A stretch of DNA of 64,000 bases from the NCBI RefSeq assembly GCF_950023065.1, contig NC_088678.1, positions 43,390,580 to 43,454,579 on the forward strand. The letters are read 5' to 3'. The DNA is from Planococcus citri. Taxonomy: Eukaryota; Arthropoda; Insecta; Hemiptera; Pseudococcidae. The position numbers and the translations under genes were made by a program. Position 1 is the stretch's first letter, and every line of letters begins with the position of its first letter. Shown here piece by piece: positions 60,367 through 64,000 of the stretch. The notes beneath the pieces were generated by a model. That model did no database searches. It saw nothing but the letters and a program-made list of their open reading frames with translations, and was not told where the DNA came from.

Positions 60367-63102
60367 AAAGGTGGTTGCGAAAGGAGTAGGGGGCGGGGGT
60401 CCAACGTGGTATATAGTATAACGAATGAGTGACGTAAATATTTGTCCTAACCGCTATTATTTATGATTACGAATACGCGAGACATACCGACCAAGCCGAG
60501 GGTGAAGAGAAAATTTCACAAACACCCTGGTTGCCCCCTCTTCGAACCCTCCCCCGCGTACGCGGCCAGATTCTCGTAATAAAACGACGATATAGCGAAA
60601 TAGGGATGGTCGAAAACGAGGTATATCATTACGTGGTTCGCATATATACAGTTCGAGTTAAACTCGCGTTATTTATACCGACTAAAGCGTCACATACCTA
60701 AGTAATGGCGTACCGACGCCACATTATGTGAAACTTAATTTTTATAGCTGTTACGTGGCCGTACGCCGCCGGTTATTTATTAATTTTTAACCTATAAGTT
60801 GTATTTTTTAATAAGCGACAGCCCCTAGGGTACGTAACGTATACCGAAGGTGTAAGCGAATGTCGCTCATTTTTACAGCTCCTATGTGTGTACAAAATCT
60901 CGTTTCCAATCCTAACGTGACTCATTTTTTAAACACCCTTGAACATTGAACCGCGACACACACGTAGGATTGCGGAGGTAGCAAAAACAGGCTGATTGAA
61001 GTGGATGATTTTTATATCTACTCAAAAGCGAGTTTTTTGACGTTGGTTTGCTGTTTACACGCGTGTACAATACGAGTGGCAGTTTGCCAATTTGAGGGGT
61101 GAAGGAATGAACGTATTAGTCAATAGCATAATGAACTGCCTTCAGAACCGGTTCCCCTTCGTGTTATGATGAAAACGCACCTGCATTGTTTGCGAATGGA
61201 GGGTCGTTGCGCCTCGTATGAATGGTTCACTAGACAGCATCGCAGGTTCTTTTGTTAGTTGAAGATTAGCAAGACTCAATTACAATGTCAAACACGAAAG
61301 TAATGCTTCTGACTTTCCAAGAAGTTTGGTTATTTTCAAGTGTGTGTGGAACGATGTGAAAACAGTGTCTTGTATGTACTTGTATAATCAAAGCTTTTTC
61401 GAAGAATCTTTTAGAACCACTCGATTGAAACAGTTTTTTCCCCAAATATTGTGATTCAAGAAACACGAATTTGAGGTTTTCAAGAGATGGTATAGCACGA
61501 TAAGATGGAACCCAAAAGGTCGATTACGATGAGAACAAATTTTGGACCTCCACGCAATCAGATTAGGAGTGCGGAGCATGAAATGTAGTTTTTATATTCA
61601 TGTTCGTTTTTTCGGGGATTTGTTCTAAGTGGTGAAACGAACCCATGGAATTAGGTAAATAGAAATTTTTTTAATGATTTTTTGGCGATTTGTGGTATTT
61701 TGAAGTTTTTAAGCGACCATTTTCCAATGAAGTTCAGAGGTTCAGTCTTAATTTTCTCACTGAATATGTGTAATTCGTCATACAATATGCCATTAAAATT
61801 TCGAGATTTCCCAATTAAAAACCGAGGACTCCAACGATTCCACCACGCCCGAGAGAAAATTTTTTCACAATAACTTCTCTGATGTAGTACAATTTTTTTG
61901 CAAATCTTTGGGTAAATTCAAAACCTTACTCATGAACTGGATTTTTAAAGAGTTTATTCTGGTAAGTTGGAATTACTTTATTTTCAAGTTGAAAAAATCT
62001 GGTTAGGTACACTTGTAAAACTTTCAATGACAATGGATTTTTTCAAGGAGATTAAGAAAAATGAAACATCAACGAGAAAAATTCAAAAAATTTTCAATTT
62101 TATTCGTCAACTTTTTTTTGATATTAAAATCACGTTTTTCAGTCGACAATTTTCATTTTTAAAAGCCTCCTATCTAAAACCCATTTCAATCTTCTGCTAG
62201 TCAATTTAGGATGGGAATTTTGGAATTTGGTGTTTCGAACATGAAATACCCTCGAGTAAACTGGATGGAAGGGAGAAAACTACCCCTCAAAATTATAAAA
62301 ATCGGCGTTTCAGTGGTCTTTACACATTTTTTTTCACTATACTGACCTTCTCAACCCTAAACTCATGCATGAAAAGTGAACCATAGGAGCCCACTGAGAT
62401 GGAAAAGGAGGTCACATGTCCAAAAATTTTTCAGTGGAGAAAATTCACTCAATTTGAGAGTTTGGGGAAAGTTGAGATAGAAGGTGCCTATGACAGACCT
62501 GTGGTATTTAATTTTCAAAAAATTTGAGAACATTTACCCCTCCCCAGACTTGAGGTTAGGGCAGGACTTGAGGAAAAAAGTCGGGTCGAAAAAAAAATTC
62601 AAAAATAAGATTATATTATTTGTGTTGAGTTATATAATGTACCTTCAAGAATGTTTGATTCGATATGTCACACAACGACATTTTTTCCTAATTTTGCATC
62701 CGAATTAGAGGAAGAGGATGCTTCGCACTGCTCTCCTATAATCCGTTTGAGGCATGAAAATTGAAGATTTTTGTTATTTTAATGTGTTTTGATGTACCTC
62801 GCTTAAAATTTAATTTGAAAAATATCGATAAGCCAAGGTCTAAAACGTAACAGGAAGAAATGCATTTATTAATTTTTTTTTTTAAATAATTGAGTAAGTA
62901 TAAATTTATAATTTTTTTAGCACGTGGCACAGATTTATAAATTTAGAAAAAATAAAGGCATAGATAGATAAATATTTTTGAAATTTTCACCCTTCCCCTC
63001 AAAAACCTCTCCAATTGATAATCAGCCAGTTTTCATTAAATAATTCAAAATTATACTTATAAATTGTTTCAACGACCCAAATTTTCAAGGAGTTGTTTGA
63101 AT

Positions 63103-63364
63103 AATTGAAGAGCTCTATTCCAAAGTGGGTTAAGTCATTTTTAAAAAATGAACGTTTTAAGGAGATTTTTACTTCAAAAGTGGGTTAAGTCATCGATTTT
63201 TCAAAATAATTTTTTCTACAAGCAATTGTTTTATGTCCAAAGAAAGGAAAGGTGCACCGACCTTTCGAAACAGAACAAATTTTAGCAACAAAAATTTTAA
63301 ACGCATTTTTTTTGGGGGGGGGGGGGGAATGACTTAACCCACTTTGGAATAGAGCTCTTCAATT
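63103..63364. mobile_element. MITE-like element with perfect 37-bp TIRs
   Basis: AATTGAAGAGCTCTATTCC at 63103 through TCATT at 63139 is the exact inverted match of 63328-63364. The core AAAGTGGGTTAAGTCAT occurs a third time inside (about 63,178). 262 bp, no coding capacity, with a poly-G run beside the right TIR. AATT at both ends may be part of the TIR or a 4-bp target duplication. Confidence 0.8.
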
Positions 63365-63689
63365 GTAGATAGGTATGATTTTATTTTTATTTATGAATTA
63401 TTGAGGCAGATTCTTGCATAAAGCATAAACAGCTGATGACTTACTTGGCAACATTCTTTTGGACACTCTTACGAAAAAAATTCGACACTCACCTGAAACA
63501 TAAAAACAAAAAAATTATCGATAAAAAGAATGGTATAGACCTTCATTGTACCGTATGGTTTTGAATAATTTTGAGCAGAAAAATGCAAATCGAGTTCACT
63601 TCACCTTTTAAGGAGCTCAAATCTTCAACTTAGAAAATAGACAGAACAATAAAATCTAGAGACAGAAGTGACCAAACCAGCAGAAAAAT

Positions 63690-64000
63690 TTTGAGTGCTT
63701 GGGAAGTTTTATCAAGAAAACATTCAAAAAATACCCAATCAGCCAAATTTCAGGTGTCGAAGTCCATTAATTCTTGAATTTTGAGGTAAAAACTACTTAA
63801 TTGAAATGTAAAATAATTGAATTGGAAAGCAGAAAATCATATGCTTCCTTTTTTTCAATCCCCCTCTCCTCCCCTCCCGTCACCTCTCAAAAAATCAATT
63901 AGAAGCGGTTTCAAATAGTTTTGAGCAATTGAGCAGTTCTGGCGCCTCCAGCAAGCTAATTTTTCGACCAAGAATTTCAAGGTACTTCATCATTAAAATA
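63690..64000. repeat. dispersed repeat copy at window edge
   Basis: AGTTCTGGCGCCTCCAGCAA with upstream CAATTAGAAGCGGTTTCAAA resembles the copies at 3.9 and 50.2 kb. Cut by the window end. Confidence 0.4.

Larger units (their letters stand above)
44688..64000. other. region upstream of zfh1, no supported gene
   Basis: Apart from the duplications and MITE-like elements listed, I see no exon series, recognisable domain or RNA gene on either strand. Stretches 50.6-51.9 and 59.6-61.2 kb are poorer in homopolymers and richer in CpG and could be regulatory or hold small untranslated exons. Confidence 0.5.

Noticed and set aside
1..64000. tRNA or rRNA genes
   Set aside because: No A-box/B-box pair with a cloverleaf and no rRNA-like G+C-rich conserved blocks were seen by eye.

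Overview
The window is a piece of an animal nuclear genome and carries one protein-coding gene that I can support, spread over 42 kb of the minus strand. The gene is the arthropod zfh1 / vertebrate ZEB1-ZEB2 orthologue, a zinc-finger and homeodomain transcriptional repressor. Long introns with GT-AG sites, high A+T, many homopolymer runs, several MITE-like elements and a protostome-type Zfh1 sequence point to an arthropod, probably an insect. A hemipteran such as a scale insect is only a guess; it would need a species match.

Layout, reading the gene 5' to 3' (right to left). A candidate promoter and first exon lie at 44.37-44.69 kb. Intron 1 (19 kb) follows, then exon 2 (24,937-25,217, zinc fingers 1-2). 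Intron 2 (16.7 kb) leads to exon 3 (8,099-8,239, finger 3 and part of 4), exon 4 (6,631-7,716, rest of 4, finger 5, a long linker and a lone finger 6), exon 5 (2,835-3,497, homeodomain and CtBP motif), exon 6 (2,545-2,749, finger 7) and exon 7 (2,178-2,371, fingers 8-9 and stop). All splice phases agree. The joined reading frame is 2,679 nt, 892 residues, with nine zinc fingers and one homeodomain, the architecture described for Drosophila Zfh1. The 3' UTR runs left from 2,177 and holds two seed matches to miR-8/miR-200, the conserved regulator of zfh1/ZEB.

The introns hold the most striking non-coding structure: a near-perfect 1.9-kb inverted repeat (9,431-11,321); terminal-inverted-repeat elements at 8.35, 16.1 and 17.3 kb; a tandem array very rich in GATAA/TTATC (31.7-32.5 kb); a 303-bp cluster of seven CAGGTR sites, the motif ZEB-family proteins bind (29.12-29.42 kb); and two candidate alternative first exons in intron 2 whose phase would join directly to exon 3 and give a protein lacking fingers 1-2.

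The 19 kb to the right of exon 1 has no convincing gene. It contains a large diverged inverted duplication (45.06-48.53 kb), further MITE-like elements at 48.2, 52.0, 55.6, 58.1 and 63.1 kb, and relatively G+C-rich, homopolymer-poor islands (50.6-51.9 and 59.6-61.2 kb) that may be regulatory.

Gene-structure calls are read by eye from splice sites, phase and protein family features; no alignment or transcript data were available.
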